NCBI GenBank assembly: GCA_947259045.1
Contig: CAMYKZ010000012.1
Span: forward strand, 62,001-126,000
Source: an uncultured Afifella sp.
GTDB taxonomy: Bacteria; Pseudomonadota; Alphaproteobacteria; Rhizobiales; Afifellaceae
Length of the DNA stretch: 64,000 bases
Direction: 5' to 3'
A program made the translations under genes and the position numbers. Under the pieces are notes generated by a model. The model worked only from the letters and a program-made list of their open reading frames with translations, did not search any database and was not told the DNA's origin. Of this stretch, positions 15,544 through 25,567 are shown in pieces; position 1 is the first letter of the stretch, and every line of letters starts with the position of its first letter.

Positions 15544-18500
15544 ATGCGCATCGAGCGCCATTATACGAAAGCTGACACATCACCCTACGACGCCATTGAA
15601 TTCCGCAAGGCGACGAGTGAAATCCGCAACCCGGACGGTTCTATCGTTTTCCGTCTGGAAAATATCGACGTACCGGCGAACTGGAGCCAGGTTGCAGGCG
15701 ATATCATTGCGCAGAAATATTTCCGCAAGGCCGGTGTCCCCGCCAAACTGAAGAAGGTGGAAGAGAACAGCGTGCCGTCGTGGCTGTGGCGCTCACAGCC
15801 GGACGACAAGGCGCTGGCGCGGCTGCCGGAAGACAAACGGCTCGGACCGGAAACCGATTCGCGCCAGGTATTCGACCGGCTGGCCGGCACCTGGACCTAT
15901 TGGGGCTGGAAGGGCGGCTATTTCGACAGCGAAGAGGATGCACGGGCGTTCTTTGACGAATTGCGCTTCATGCTGGCGACGCAGAAAGTGGCGCCGAATT
16001 CACCGCAATGGTTCAACACCGGCCTGCACTGGGCCTATGGCATCGACGGTCCGGGACAGGGACATCATTATGTCGACTTCGAAAGCGGCAAGCTTGTCCA
16101 GTCGACATCGTCCTACGAGCATCCGCAACCTCATGCCTGCTTTATCCAGTCTGTCGGCGACGATCTCGTCAACGACGGCGGCATCATGGATCTATGGGTG
16201 CGCGAAGCCCGTCTGTTCAAATACGGTTCCGGCACCGGTTCCAACTTTTCCTATCTGCGCGGCTCCGGCGAGACATTGTCCGGCGGCGGCAAATCGTCGG
16301 GCTTGATGTCTTTTCTGAAGATCGGCGACCGGGCAGCCGGCGCCATCAAGTCCGGCGGCACGACGCGCCGGGCCGCCAAGATGGTGGTGGTCGACATCGA
16401 CCATCCGGATATCGAGGAATATATAAACTGGAAGGTGACCGAAGAGCAGAAAGTCGCCGCCCTGGTGACCGGTTCCAAGACCGTCGCCAAACATATGACT
16501 GCGATCATGAAAGCCTGCGTCAATTGCGAAGGCCCCGACGGCGATTGCTTCGATCCCAACCGCAACCCGGCACTGAAGCGGGAAGTGCGGGCGGCAAAAA
16601 AGGCGATGGTGCCGGAAAACTATATTCAGCGGGTCATCCAGTTTGCCCGCCAGGGCTACAGCAATATCGAGTTCAGGACCTATGATACGGACTGGGATTC
16701 CGACGCTTATCTGACCGTGTCGGGCCAGAATTCGAACAATTCCGTGCGGGTAACGGACGATTTCCTCAGGGCCGTTGAAGACGATGGCGACTGGGACCTG
16801 ATAAACCGCATCGACGGCAAGGTCGCCAAGTCGGTCAAGGCCCGTGACCTGTGGGAAAATGTCGGCCATGCCGCGTGGGCGTCCGCCGACCCCGGCATTC
16901 AGTATCACACGACGATCAATGATTGGCACACCTGCCTGGCCGGCGGCGAAATCCGGGCCTCCAATCCATGTTCGGAATATATGTTCCTGGACGATACGGC
17001 CTGTAATCTGGCCTCCCTGAACCTGCTGCAATTCCAGGACGACGAGAAAAAATTCGACACGACCGCCTTCGAACATGGTGTCAGGCTGTGGACGATCGTG
17101 CTGGAAATCTCCGTTCTGATGGCGCAGTTCCCGTCCAGGGAAATTGCCCAACGGTCGTACGAATACCGGACCCTGGGATTGGGTTACGCCAATATCGGCG
17201 GCCTGCTGATGACGTCCGGCATCCCTTACGATTCCGACGAAGGCCGGGCGATCTGCGGTGCGATTACGGCGGTCATGACCGGCGTCGCCTATGCCACGTC
17301 TGCGGAAATGGCCGGCGAACTGGGACCCTTCCCGCGTTACCGGGAAAATGCCGAACACATGCTGCGGGTGATCCGCAACCATGCCCTCGCGGCCCACAGC
17401 GCCAGCGAGGGTTATGAAGGCCTCAGCACGATACCTGTTCCGCTGAATACCGCTTCCTGCCCCGACGCCGATCTGGTGGAGCGGGCAAGACTGGCCTGGG
17501 ACCTGGCCTATGAGCTTGGCGAAAAGCATGGCTTCCGCAATGCCCAGTCGACGGTGATTGCGCCGACCGGCACGATCGGTCTGGTGATGGATTGCGATAC
17601 GACCGGCATCGAGCCTGATTTTGCGCTGGTGAAATTCAAGAAACTGGCCGGTGGCGGCTATTTCAAGATCATCAACCGGGCTGTACCGGAAGCGCTCAGG
17701 ACACTGGGCTATTCTGAAGCCGAACTGGCTGAAATCGAGGCCTATGCCGTGGGCCACGGGTCTCTGGCCCAGGCGCCGGCGATCAATCATACCAGCCTGA
17801 AGGCAAAAGGCTTTAGCGACGAAAAGATCGCCGACCTGGAAGCCGGCCTGAAATCGGCCTTCGATATCAAGTTTGCCTTCAACAAGTTTTCGCTGGGTGA
17901 GGAATTCTGCAAGGACGTTCTCGGTTTCACCGACGGGCAGCTGAACGACATGTCGTTCGACATGCTGGTCGAACTGGGTTTTTCCAAGGCCGATATCGAA
18001 GCCGCAAACGTCCATGTCTGCGGCGCGATGACGCTTGAACGCGCGCCGCACCTGAAAGAAGAGCATTATCCGGTGTTCGACTGCGCCAATCCGTGCGGGC
18101 GGATCGGCAAGCGTTACCTTTCGGTGGAAAGTCATATCCGCATGATGGCGGCGGCGCAGCCGTTCATCTCCGGCGCGATCTCCAAGACGATCAACATGCC
18201 CAACGATGCCAGCGTCGAGGATTGCAAGCAGGCCTACATGCTGTCGTGGAAACTGGCGGTCAAAGCCAATGCGCTTTACCGCGACGGCTCGAAACTGTCG
18301 CAGCCGCTGAACGCTCAGCTTCTGGCAGACGACGACGAAGACATGGATGCAGTCGAAGAACTGATCGCGGCCCCTGCCCCGGCCCAGGCTGTCGCAACAG
18401 CGGAGAAAATCGTCGAACGGATCGTTGAGCGGGTGATCCGCGAACGCGAAAAGATGCCGCATCGGCGCAAGGGTTATACCCAGAAAGCCATCGTCGGCGG

Positions 18501-19269
18501 TCACAAGGTCTATCTCAGGACAGGCGAATATGACGACGGCCGGATCGGCGAGATCTTCATCGACATGCACAAGGAAGGCGCGGCCTTCCGGGCGATGATG
18601 AACAATTTCGCCATCGCCATCTCGCTTGGCCTGCAATATGGCGTGCCGCTGGAGGAATATGTCGAGGCCTTCACGTTTACCCGCTTTGAACCTGCCGGCA
18701 TGGTGATGGGCAATGAGGCGATCAAGAACGCAACGTCGATCCTCGACTATGTGTTCCGCGAGCTGGCGATCTCCTATCTCGGCCGGCACGATCTGGCCCA
18801 TGTGGCGCCGGAAGATATGGGCGGATCGACATCGATCGGGCGCGGCGTAGAGGCCGACAAACCGTCGTCCGGTCCGGTTTCTCACGGGCTGGTGCGCGGC
18901 CAGACCGCGAAGTTCCACCGGCTCGACAAGACCAACGAACCCAAGGGCCAGTCCGGCGGATCCAATGTGACGGCGATATCGGCACCATCAGCCGGTGGCG
19001 CTGCAAGCGGCATTGCTGGAAATACGGTCACGGCGTTCAAGCGTGATCTGGCAACGGAGGAAGCCGAGCCGATCGGTTATGCCGCCAATGCTCCCGATGT
19101 CGCGCCGGAACCGGAAGCCGCCCCCGTCAAGAAAGCCGCACAGATCGCCGAAGCGCGGATGAAGGGCTATGAAGGCGAAAACTGCGCAGAGTGCGGCAAC
19201 TTCACCATGGTCCGCAACGGCACCTGCCTGAAATGCGACACCTGCGGCTCGACGAGCGGGTGTTCGTAA
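15544..19269 (+). CDS. nrdJ: Vitamin B12-dependent ribonucleotide reductase, class II
   Basis: Adenosylcobalamin-dependent enzyme that reduces ribonucleotides to deoxyribonucleotides in the cytosol, with or without oxygen. The 1241-residue length is that of the long alphaproteobacterial NrdJ. Visible are [12 protein letters not shown] (one redox cysteine, about residue 197), the [16 protein letters not shown] active-site loop (about 475) and [20 protein letters not shown]. The C-terminal part has the TSCPD-type domain ([20 protein letters not shown] onward) and a terminal cysteine-rich tail (CAECGNF…CLKCDTCG) that re-reduces the active site. ATG 15544 has GGAGCGGGGA upstream. It is monocistronic: a 742-nt regulatory region precedes it and a strong terminator follows. 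Confidence 0.97.
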   Translation: MRIERHYTKADTSPYDAIEFRKATSEIRNPDGSIVFRLENIDVPANWSQVAGDIIAQKYFRKAGVPAKLKKVEENSVPSWLWRSQPDDKALARLPEDKRLGPETDSRQVFDRLAGTWTYWGWKGGYFDSEEDARAFFDELRFMLATQKVAPNSPQWFNTGLHWAYGIDGPGQGHHYVDFESGKLVQSTSSYEHPQPHACFIQSVGDDLVNDGGIMDLWVREARLFKYGSGTGSNFSYLRGSGETLSGGGKSSGLMSFLKIGDRAAGAIKSGGTTRRAAKMVVVDIDHPDIEEYINWKVTEEQKVAALVTGSKTVAKHMTAIMKACVNCEGPDGDCFDPNRNPALKREVRAAKKAMVPENYIQRVIQFARQGYSNIEFRTYDTDWDSDAYLTVSGQNSNNSVRVTDDFLRAVEDDGDWDLINRIDGKVAKSVKARDLWENVGHAAWASADPGIQYHTTINDWHTCLAGGEIRASNPCSEYMFLDDTACNLASLNLLQFQDDEKKFDTTAFEHGVRLWTIVLEISVLMAQFPSREIAQRSYEYRTLGLGYANIGGLLMTSGIPYDSDEGRAICGAITAVMTGVAYATSAEMAGELGPFPRYRENAEHMLRVIRNHALAAHSASEGYEGLSTIPVPLNTASCPDADLVERARLAWDLAYELGEKHGFRNAQSTVIAPTGTIGLVMDCDTTGIEPDFALVKFKKLAGGGYFKIINRAVPEALRTLGYSEAELAEIEAYAVGHGSLAQAPAINHTSLKAKGFSDEKIADLEAGLKSAFDIKFAFNKFSLGEEFCKDVLGFTDGQLNDMSFDMLVELGFSKADIEAANVHVCGAMTLERAPHLKEEHYPVFDCANPCGRIGKRYLSVESHIRMMAAAQPFISGAISKTINMPNDASVEDCKQAYMLSWKLAVKANALYRDGSKLSQPLNAQLLADDDEDMDAVEELIAAPAPAQAVATAEKIVERIVERVIREREKMPHRRKGYTQKAIVGGHKVYLRTGEYDDGRIGEIFIDMHKEGAAFRAMMNNFAIAISLGLQYGVPLEEYVEAFTFTRFEPAGMVMGNEAIKNATSILDYVFRELAISYLGRHDLAHVAPEDMGGSTSIGRGVEADKPSSGPVSHGLVRGQTAKFHRLDKTNEPKGQSGGSNVTAISAPSAGGAASGIAGNTVTAFKRDLATEEAEPIGYAANAPDVAPEPEAAPVKKAAQIAEARMKGYEGENCAECGNFTMVRNGTCLKCDTCGSTSGCS

Positions 19270-19293
19270 GGGTAAGGACATTTTCCAGCAGCA

Positions 19294-19330
19294 GTGAGAA
19301 AGGCGACCGACCGGTCGCCTTTCTCACTTT
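19294..19330 (+). terminator. Intrinsic terminator of nrdJ
   Basis: A perfect 15-bp stem, GTGAGAAAGGCGACC (19294–19308) with GGTCGCCTTTCTCAC (19313–19327), a 4-nt loop and a short T-run. It starts 25 bases after the nrdJ stop. The stem is nearly symmetric and could act on both strands. Confidence 0.9.
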
Positions 19331-19401
19331 CGGATTGACGCCGACAGCCGCTATGCATCAATGCTGAATTGCTTGCGGCTAGGCACAAAAGGACACCAGC
19401 G

Positions 19402-20121
19402 ATGCCCCTGCGGTTTCTTCATTTATGCCTGCTGTTTCTGCTCCTGCCTGTCTTTGCCAACAGCGCTAACGCAGTGGATTCTGAGCAACAGATAAAACCC
19501 GCGACCGGCCCGCTGTTCGGCCAGAGCCGGATGCGGGCCTTCGTGCTCGGTAATTTCGACCGGTTCGCAAGCCTGAAACAGCCCTTGCCGGCGCTCAGCA
19601 AGGATGCACTGCGGTTCGGCTCGCAGTCCTACCGGCCCGATGACGTGACATTCGTGCTGGAAAGTTTTTCCGGCCTGTTTCCCGGCACTTATGACGAGAC
19701 GACCGACAATGTCATCGAGATCTATGACGCCGACGACCTTTCTGCGCAGGTTGCCGAAAAGATCAGGCCGCTGGACGCAAAAACGTCGGATCTGATCCTC
19801 AAGGGGATTCAAGACAGCTCACTGTGCTGGAGCGGAAAACTCCCCACGCCCGCCAAGGATGTCCCGATCATCCTGGTCAGTCAGCGGATGGACAAAGCGA
19901 CTTTGAGCAAATGCCTTTACCGCAGCGTGATGGCGCAAATGGGCGTCCTTGCGCTTTACAAGGACCGGTATCCGGCGGAAGGCCGGCTGGATGCCATCTT
20001 GAGCCACATGGCCAATGTAACGGCGATGCATCTTTATTTCGAATGCCGCCAGCACATCCGCAAAACGGATTTCAGTCAGGCCAGGCGATGCGTCGAGGAT
20101 CGTTTCGACGCGCGGTACTGA
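19402..20121 (+). CDS. Secreted protein of unknown function
   Basis: Protein of 239 residues with a clear signal peptide (FLHLCLLFLLLPVFANSANA, cleavage near residue 24). ATG 19402, with AAGGA ten bases upstream, is preferred to an upstream ATG-less extension to 19369. The mature part has four or more cysteines (SSLCWSG, SKCLYRS, FECRQHI, RRCVEDR), which could form two disulfides, and no motif I can name. Hydrophobicity gives no further membrane helix, so it should be periplasmic. It stands alone between the nrdJ terminator and a convergent gene. Confidence 0.75.
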   Translation: MPLRFLHLCLLFLLLPVFANSANAVDSEQQIKPATGPLFGQSRMRAFVLGNFDRFASLKQPLPALSKDALRFGSQSYRPDDVTFVLESFSGLFPGTYDETTDNVIEIYDADDLSAQVAEKIRPLDAKTSDLILKGIQDSSLCWSGKLPTPAKDVPIILVSQRMDKATLSKCLYRSVMAQMGVLALYKDRYPAEGRLDAILSHMANVTAMHLYFECRQHIRKTDFSQARRCVEDRFDARY

Positions 20122-20146
20122 CCGCCGTCCGGGCCAAAGAACTGCA

Positions 20147-21007
20147 TTACACTGCCAGTTTCCGCCGGCCCGCCTCGATGGTACCGGCGATGAAGGCAAT
20201 CAGTCCGCCGCGGCGATCGGCAAGGGTCAGCAATTGCGTTCCTGTCGCCACCGCACCGACAAAACCTTCAGTGTGCCAGTGGCCGGGCGGCGGCAGACCG
20301 GGCAGATCGTCGAACGCCAGAGGCGGCCACGGATTGATATAGACATAAGGCTCCGCATAAGTGCCGTCGCCCGGGCTCATGCCGATGCCGATGGCGCGGG
20401 CGGTTTCCGGGTCACCCTCCTCCAGCGACAGCAATGTGGCAATATCGAAATGATGCGGCCAGCACCGGACCGGGCTCGGGCCGGGCGACAGGTGTCCAAG
20501 TGTCGCCCGCACAGTCTCAAGAGCATCTGCGGCAACGGCAAACCAGGCCGCCAGTTCCGCCAGTTCGCCGGCATGGCTGCCGGCGGTGTAACCGGCCCCC
20601 TGGCCGAGCGAATGATCATCAAGCCCGTATGGCAGGGAGACCGCGCCTGCAGGCTGAAGCCGGAACTTGTGCAATTGCCCGTCAAGCCATTCCCCTGCCT
20701 CGATATCGCCATGGCCGTTCAGCATCAATTCGTCTGACCGGCCGCTGCTGCCGGCGATGAACAGCCGCATGGCGGCGATATCCAGCCCGACATGCACGGT
20801 TTCATTATCCGGCGTGACAAGGTCATGGGATATCAGCGCGGCCTGATCCACATCCCAGCCAAGGTTGGAATGGCTGTCGTCGGCCGCGGCTTCGAGATTG
20901 GCGCGGGCCGCACGTGTCACCCATTGAACTGCGTAGTGAGCCTGAATGCGTGCGTCTTTCAGACGCGTCGGCGCAACTGCGCCGAGGTTTTTTGCAAGAT
21001 CGTTCAT
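20147..21007 (-). CDS. Uncharacterised protein in operon with the Rieske–ThDP enzyme
   Basis: Soluble protein of 286 residues from ATG 21007, which has GAGGAGG seven bases upstream; the ATG is therefore preferred to the frame opening at 21025. No signal peptide. Noticeable are a WPHHFDIATLL motif near residue 190, GMSPGDGTYAEPYVYINPWP, and HWHTEGFVGAV, rich in Trp, Pro and His and possibly metal- or ligand-binding. WPHHFD recalls the DUF5996 group, but I am not sure of that assignment. It lies 36 bases downstream of the Rieske–ThDP fusion gene on the same strand, so the two are very likely co-transcribed and may work together. Confidence 0.72.
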   Translation of the reverse strand: MNDLAKNLGAVAPTRLKDARIQAHYAVQWVTRAARANLEAAADDSHSNLGWDVDQAALISHDLVTPDNETVHVGLDIAAMRLFIAGSSGRSDELMLNGHGDIEAGEWLDGQLHKFRLQPAGAVSLPYGLDDHSLGQGAGYTAGSHAGELAELAAWFAVAADALETVRATLGHLSPGPSPVRCWPHHFDIATLLSLEEGDPETARAIGIGMSPGDGTYAEPYVYINPWPPLAFDDLPGLPPPGHWHTEGFVGAVATGTQLLTLADRRGGLIAFIAGTIEAGRRKLAV

Positions 21008-21043
21008 TGGCTGCCTCCTCTGCAAATTCTTTTCATCAGGCGA

Positions 21044-23050
21044 TCAGACGAGATCCGCGTCGGTGATAACCTCCACCAGAGATGGGCCCTTTACGGCCAG
21101 CGCCTCGGCAATCGCGGCTGCGAGATCGCCCTTGTCAGTCACCCTTGTGCCGTGTCCGCCGCACAGCCGGGCGAAAGCTGCAAATGACGGATTGTGCAGA
21201 TCCGTCTGCCAGACCGGCCATTCGCCCGCCCTTTGTTCCTTGGAAATCTTTCCGAGCTGCGAATTGTTCATCAGGATATGGGTGATGTTCATGCCGTATT
21301 TGACGGCGGTAGTGAATTCCATCGCATATTGGCCGAAACCGCCGTCTCCCGACACTGAAATCACCTTGCGGCCCTTATGCTCCGGCAGGTCGCGGGTTGC
21401 CGCCCATGCGCCCATGGCGGCGGGAAATGAAAAACCGATCGAACCCAGATAGCCCGACATCAGCACCGACTGGCCGCAGGGTTCGAAATAACGCCCGAAG
21501 GAATAGGTATTGTTGCCGACATCAACGGCAATCACAGCGTTGGCCGGCGCCTGTTTCGTCAATTCGGCAAACAAGGCCGCGGCTGAATTGCCATGGCCGT
21601 GATCGTCGCCGGCCCGGCTTTGTTTTTCCGCCCGCCAGGCGGCCCAGCGCTCCGCCAGTTCCGCCGTCTGGTCGCTTGCGGCAATCTGCGCCGGCAATAG
21701 CGCCAGCAAAGCCTGCATGGCCTGGCCGATTTCGCCCCAGACCGGCAATGTCACCGCGTGGAACTTGCCCAGATGCATCGGATCGAAATCCACCTGGATA
21801 ATCGGTTTTGACCGTTCAATGCCGGTATGGTTTGAAAACGATGTGCCGAGCGCAATGATCAGATCGCACTCGTTCATGAACCAGCTTGCGATCGGCGTGC
21901 CTGAACGGCCGAGCACGCCGGCGGCATGGGGATGGGTATCGGGGATAATACCCTTGGCCTTGAAGGTGGTCAGGACCGGGCATTTCAGCCTTTCCGCCAG
22001 TGCGGTAATGCCCTCCATGCGGCCGCCTGCGCCGTATCCGGCGATAATGATCGGACGCTTCGCAGCGGCAACCAATTCAGCCATGGCGGCAACATTTTCA
22101 GCCGAAGGCGTGATGGCGGTATCACCCATGCGGCCGTCCGGGCCAGCGGCCTTCGCGCCGTCGCCGGCTGCGACGGTCTGCACATCATCGGGGAAAATCA
22201 GATGCGAGACATCGCGCTCCACCAGCGCCGACTTGCAGGCCAGCGACATCAGTTCGGCATGTTTCGACGTATGCAGCACCGTCTGCGAAAAGCGCGATAC
22301 GGCAGAAAATGCCGAGGCCAGGTCAACCTCCTGGAATGCGCCCGGTCCAAGCACCTGCACATCCACCTGTCCGGTCAGCGCCAGCACCGGCGCCCTGTCG
22401 ACCTTGGCGTCCCACAATCCGGTCATCAGGTTTGTGGCGCCGGGGCCGGCAATCGTCAGGCAGGCTGCGGGCCTGCCGGACAGTTTGGCGTAACCTGAAC
22501 AGGCAAACGCCGCTGCACCCTCGTGCCGGATGCCGTAATAATGCAATTTTCCGGCGACTTCCTGACGGCGCAGCGCGTCGGCGAGGCCGAGATTGGAATG
22601 GCCGACCATCCCGAATACGCTCGTTACACCCCAATTGACCATGGTTTCCGCCATCACGTCGGTGACGGTACGCGTGTGCGCCGGTTCCGCTTCCAGGCCG
22701 ACATAGACGCCGTCATCACGCAGCTCGACTGGAAACATGTCCTGCCCGCTGTCCTCATGGCCGCCCGGCGGCTTGCCGGTCAGCGGATCGAAATCCCAGC
22801 CATGCCAGGGGCAGCGCAGCCAGCATTTGTCGTCAAGGCCGGTTTCGATTGAGCCTTCGCCGAGCGGGCCGCCCTGGTGCGGACAGCGATTGTCCATGGC
22901 GGAATACTGACCATCGAAATGGACCAGAGCGAGGGTCTTGGTGCCGGCGCTCGCGGTCTTGACCCGGCCGGACGGAATTTCGTCCAGTTCGGCAACCTTG
23001 TGCCAGTCCAGTTCCGTCGCCTGATTGTCCGTCATCTGATTATCCGTCAT
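21044..23050 (-). CDS. Rieske [2Fe-2S] domain fused to a thiamine-diphosphate enzyme (pyruvate oxidase/acetolactate synthase fold)
   Basis: Single polypeptide of 668 residues. Residues about 14–120 are a Rieske ferredoxin domain with both ligand pairs, C56-P-H58 and C80-P-W-H83. Residues about 128–668 are a full ThDP enzyme: the cofactor-activating glutamate is E177 in IRHEGAAAF, the central domain follows, and the pyrophosphate/metal motif is SGDGGFGQYAMEF with the downstream MNN. It most resembles POX/ALS-type decarboxylases; whether FAD binds is unclear. The fusion suggests electrons from the ThDP intermediate pass to the iron–sulphur cluster. The start has a tandem 15-bp repeat (MTDNQMTDNQ), with ATG at 23050 or 23035; GAGGTGAG precedes the first. 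Cytosolic; substrate unknown. Confidence 0.88.
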   Translation of the reverse strand: MTDNQMTDNQATELDWHKVAELDEIPSGRVKTASAGTKTLALVHFDGQYSAMDNRCPHQGGPLGEGSIETGLDDKCWLRCPWHGWDFDPLTGKPPGGHEDSGQDMFPVELRDDGVYVGLEAEPAHTRTVTDVMAETMVNWGVTSVFGMVGHSNLGLADALRRQEVAGKLHYYGIRHEGAAAFACSGYAKLSGRPAACLTIAGPGATNLMTGLWDAKVDRAPVLALTGQVDVQVLGPGAFQEVDLASAFSAVSRFSQTVLHTSKHAELMSLACKSALVERDVSHLIFPDDVQTVAAGDGAKAAGPDGRMGDTAITPSAENVAAMAELVAAAKRPIIIAGYGAGGRMEGITALAERLKCPVLTTFKAKGIIPDTHPHAAGVLGRSGTPIASWFMNECDLIIALGTSFSNHTGIERSKPIIQVDFDPMHLGKFHAVTLPVWGEIGQAMQALLALLPAQIAASDQTAELAERWAAWRAEKQSRAGDDHGHGNSAAALFAELTKQAPANAVIAVDVGNNTYSFGRYFEPCGQSVLMSGYLGSIGFSFPAAMGAWAATRDLPEHKGRKVISVSGDGGFGQYAMEFTTAVKYGMNITHILMNNSQLGKISKEQRAGEWPVWQTDLHNPSFAAFARLCGGHGTRVTDKGDLAAAIAEALAVKGPSLVEVITDADLV

Positions 23051-23187
23051 TGTCGCTCACCTCGTTGACCAAGCCTGCCATCATCAGATACCGGCAGGCG
23101 CGAATCGGTTACAGTCCGGCGAAACAGCGCTGACCCGATTTGCCGGGATCAAGCCGCGAGTGGCCAATATTGGCTCAAGCATTCCTT

Positions 23188-23391
23188 TCAGCGCCGTGCG
23201 CGATGAAGGCGAACTTTCACATTGGCTTCCAAAAATTGAAGCGCCTCGGCAACTTCCGACGTAAGTTCTTCAATGTCACGAAGCTGCAGGATGATCCTGT
23301 AAGTTTCCGGCAAATTGCCGATCCGTGCAAGCACCAACATGCGCAGATCTTTGCAGATCAGGATTTGCCGGCACCTGCTGCCCGGCAGCCA
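23188..23391 (-). pseudogene. Remnant of an ECF-type sigma-70 factor (region 4 only)
   Basis: On the minus strand, between the SulP gene and the Rieske–ThDP gene, a frame open from just after a stop at about 23,392 reads through CRQILICKDLRMLVLARIG, then LPETYRIILQLRDIEELTSE and ANVKVRLHRARR before stopping at 23188. LP(E)xYRxxxxLRDIEExxxxE and VKVRLHRAR are hallmarks of sigma region 4.2, the −35-binding helix-turn-helix. Region 2 is missing and the normal C-terminal residues after HRAR are cut short. The only ATG (23340) would give 50 residues. It is best read as a decayed gene; a functional mini-protein is less likely. Confidence 0.6.
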
Positions 23392-23418
23392 TCAGGGTCG
23401 CGGCCCCGGGCGATCGCC

Positions 23419-25287
23419 TCACGCGCCGTCGGTTTCCTCCGCCACGCGTTCCGCGCGTTCGGCCGCTTCTGCTGCCTTTTCGGCCGCGGCCTCTTCTGCC
23501 CCGGCCAGTTTGCTGCACTCCAGGAACACCCGGAGCCTGCAGGCGCGGCAGATTTCCGGATCGATGCGCGTGACGGCTGCGGCGATGGCGTCGCCCTTGG
23601 AAATGTGCAGATTGTCCTCGCCGATCTCTTCGATGACATGGAAACGGCGCAGGCGCCGCAGCAACGGCGGGTAAAGCGCAACAATTTCGAAACTGCCGCC
23701 GCGCTTCTTGATCTGGCGGATTTCCTCAATCAGCAGATCGGCGCCGGCGAGATCGACTTCGCCAACACCCTTGAGGTAAAGCACAACATGTTTCTGGTTA
23801 TACCGAGTGCGCTCGAGACGGCGAAACTCGCGTTCCACATGCTCCGCAGATCCGAAGTAGAGCGGTCCGTCAAGCCGCACGCTGAGGATCTGCGGACATT
23901 CAGGCAGATTGTGCATGTCGGCATTGCGGAACTTGCGCCGGCCGGAACGCGACACTGTCGGCGTGGAAACCCGCAACGATGGATGGGCGGATTTGTTGAG
24001 GAACACAGACAAGGATGCGATGACGCCGACATAGATGGCGAAATCCAGCTCAATCGCCACGCCGGAGATAAACGTCACGACAAGCACAAACGTCTCAGAC
24101 CGGCTGGTCTCGAAAACATGGTAGAATTCGCGGAAATCGATCAGCTTGTAGGCAACATAGAGGATCAGACCGGCCATGGCAGGTGTCGGGATATAGGCGA
24201 CAAGCGGCGCGACAAGCAGCAGGATCAGCGCCAGAAACAAACTTGAGCAGATTGCAGAAATCGGCGTGCGGGCGCCTGCTTCGGCGTTGACGCCGCTGCG
24301 GGTAAACGAGCCGGAACCGGCATAGGCCTGAAAAAAACCGCCAACCATATTCGACATGCCCTGGCCGATCATCTCCTGGCTGGAATCGAATCGTTCATGC
24401 CGGCGGATCGCGAAGGCGCGGCCGATGGAAACCGCTTCCAGCAGACCGACAAGCGCGATGGCGGCAGCGCCCTGGGTCAGTTGGCCGAGCAGCGAAAAGG
24501 TAAATGTCGGCGGTGCAAAGGTCGGGAACGTCGCCGGCAGGGCACCGATCATCGAGACGCCCTTTGCCTCCGCATCGATCAACCAGCCGAACAGGCCGCC
24601 GGCGGCAAGCGCAATCAGGAAACCAGGCAGTTGTTTTGCAAACAGCCGCAGCAGGATCGTCACAAGCAGCGTCACCATGGCAATCGCCAAAGCGGTCCAG
24701 TTGATATCGCCGATCGCCTGGTAGATATGGAATGCGCGCTCAAAGACATTGCCGCCGCGTTCCACGACAATTCCCATCACACCGGACAATTGGCTGACGC
24801 CGATCAGAAGTGCGGCCGCTGCCGTGAAACCGGTCATCACCGAGTGCGATACGAAGGAGACAAGCCCGCCGAGACGGGCCAGGCCGGCAGCAAACTGGAA
24901 CACGCCGACCATGATGGTCAGCAGCAGCACCAGCTGGATGAATTCCGCCGTTCCCGGCTCGGCAAACCCCTCAAGGGTTGCTAGAACAATCGCCGATATC
25001 GCCGTTGTCGGCCCCGATACCATCACCAGGGACGATCCGAACAGGGCCGCAACGATCGGTGTGATCATTGCGGTATAGAGTCCGTATTCCGGCGGCAGAC
25101 CGGCGATGGTGGCAAAAGCGACACCCTGCGGCAGCACAATAGCCGCATTGGTAAAACCGGCATAGACGTCCGCCTTCAGGCTGTCCGCCGTGACAAGCGA
25201 ACGCCAGTTCAGAAACGGAAATATGCGGGCCAGATCGAAGCGCAAGGCGCCTCTTCCTTCGGAGTTGGTGTCGTTAATGGATGCCAC
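23419..25287 (-). CDS. SulP family anion transporter with STAS domain
   Basis: Membrane transporter of the SLC26/SulP family (sulfate, bicarbonate or dicarboxylate). The first conserved block is LKADVYAGFTNAAIVLPQGVAFATIAGLPPEYGLYTAM, followed by some 10–14 helices and GQGMSNMVGGFFQAYAGSGSFTRSGVN in parts. A cytosolic STAS domain begins around PQILSVRLDGPLYFGSAEHVEREF and a short Ala/Glu-rich tail ends the protein. The start is uncertain: GTG 25287 is chosen, with the frame open to a TTG at 25362; neither has a good ribosome binding site. Substrate unknown. It is divergent from the BCCT transporter gene. Confidence 0.88.
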   Translation of the reverse strand: MASINDTNSEGRGALRFDLARIFPFLNWRSLVTADSLKADVYAGFTNAAIVLPQGVAFATIAGLPPEYGLYTAMITPIVAALFGSSLVMVSGPTTAISAIVLATLEGFAEPGTAEFIQLVLLLTIMVGVFQFAAGLARLGGLVSFVSHSVMTGFTAAAALLIGVSQLSGVMGIVVERGGNVFERAFHIYQAIGDINWTALAIAMVTLLVTILLRLFAKQLPGFLIALAAGGLFGWLIDAEAKGVSMIGALPATFPTFAPPTFTFSLLGQLTQGAAAIALVGLLEAVSIGRAFAIRRHERFDSSQEMIGQGMSNMVGGFFQAYAGSGSFTRSGVNAEAGARTPISAICSSLFLALILLLVAPLVAYIPTPAMAGLILYVAYKLIDFREFYHVFETSRSETFVLVVTFISGVAIELDFAIYVGVIASLSVFLNKSAHPSLRVSTPTVSRSGRRKFRNADMHNLPECPQILSVRLDGPLYFGSAEHVEREFRRLERTRYNQKHVVLYLKGVGEVDLAGADLLIEEIRQIKKRGGSFEIVALYPPLLRRLRRFHVIEEIGEDNLHISKGDAIAAAVTRIDPEICRACRLRVFLECSKLAGAEEAAAEKAAEAAERAERVAEETDGA

Positions 25288-25444
25288 GCCGGGCCGTGGA
25301 ATTTGATTTATCCCGGCGAATTGAACCTCATATTCGATAATGCCGATTGCCGCTAGGTTCAATATGACAAATTGACTAGGGCCAGCCGGTCCGCTTCAGT
25401 CCGGCCAGGTCGGTTTAAGATCGTGCTGCGTCGGTTACAATATG

Positions 25445-25459
25445 TTAATGATCCGTTAA
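25445..25459. promoter_or_regulatory. Putative CtrA box upstream of the BCCT transporter
   Basis: TTAA-TGATCCG-TTAA is a second perfect match to the CtrA pattern TTAA-N7-TTAA. It lies 109 bp upstream of the BCCT start and between that gene and the divergent SulP gene. Confidence 0.5.
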
Positions 25460-25567
25460 AGTGCTATTGTTCGATCGTATCGCGGCGCCTGCCATTGTTC
25501 GGTTCATGGCCGGGATACGCGACTACGGCCGGCCAGACCGGCTATGATTTTTGAGGAGGGGCGACTG

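Noticed and set aside
16192-18918. A 908-codon open frame antisense to nrdJ
   Set aside because: nrdJ is a well-conserved complete gene on the other strand; GC-rich codon bias produces long antisense frames, and the translation lacks any family features.
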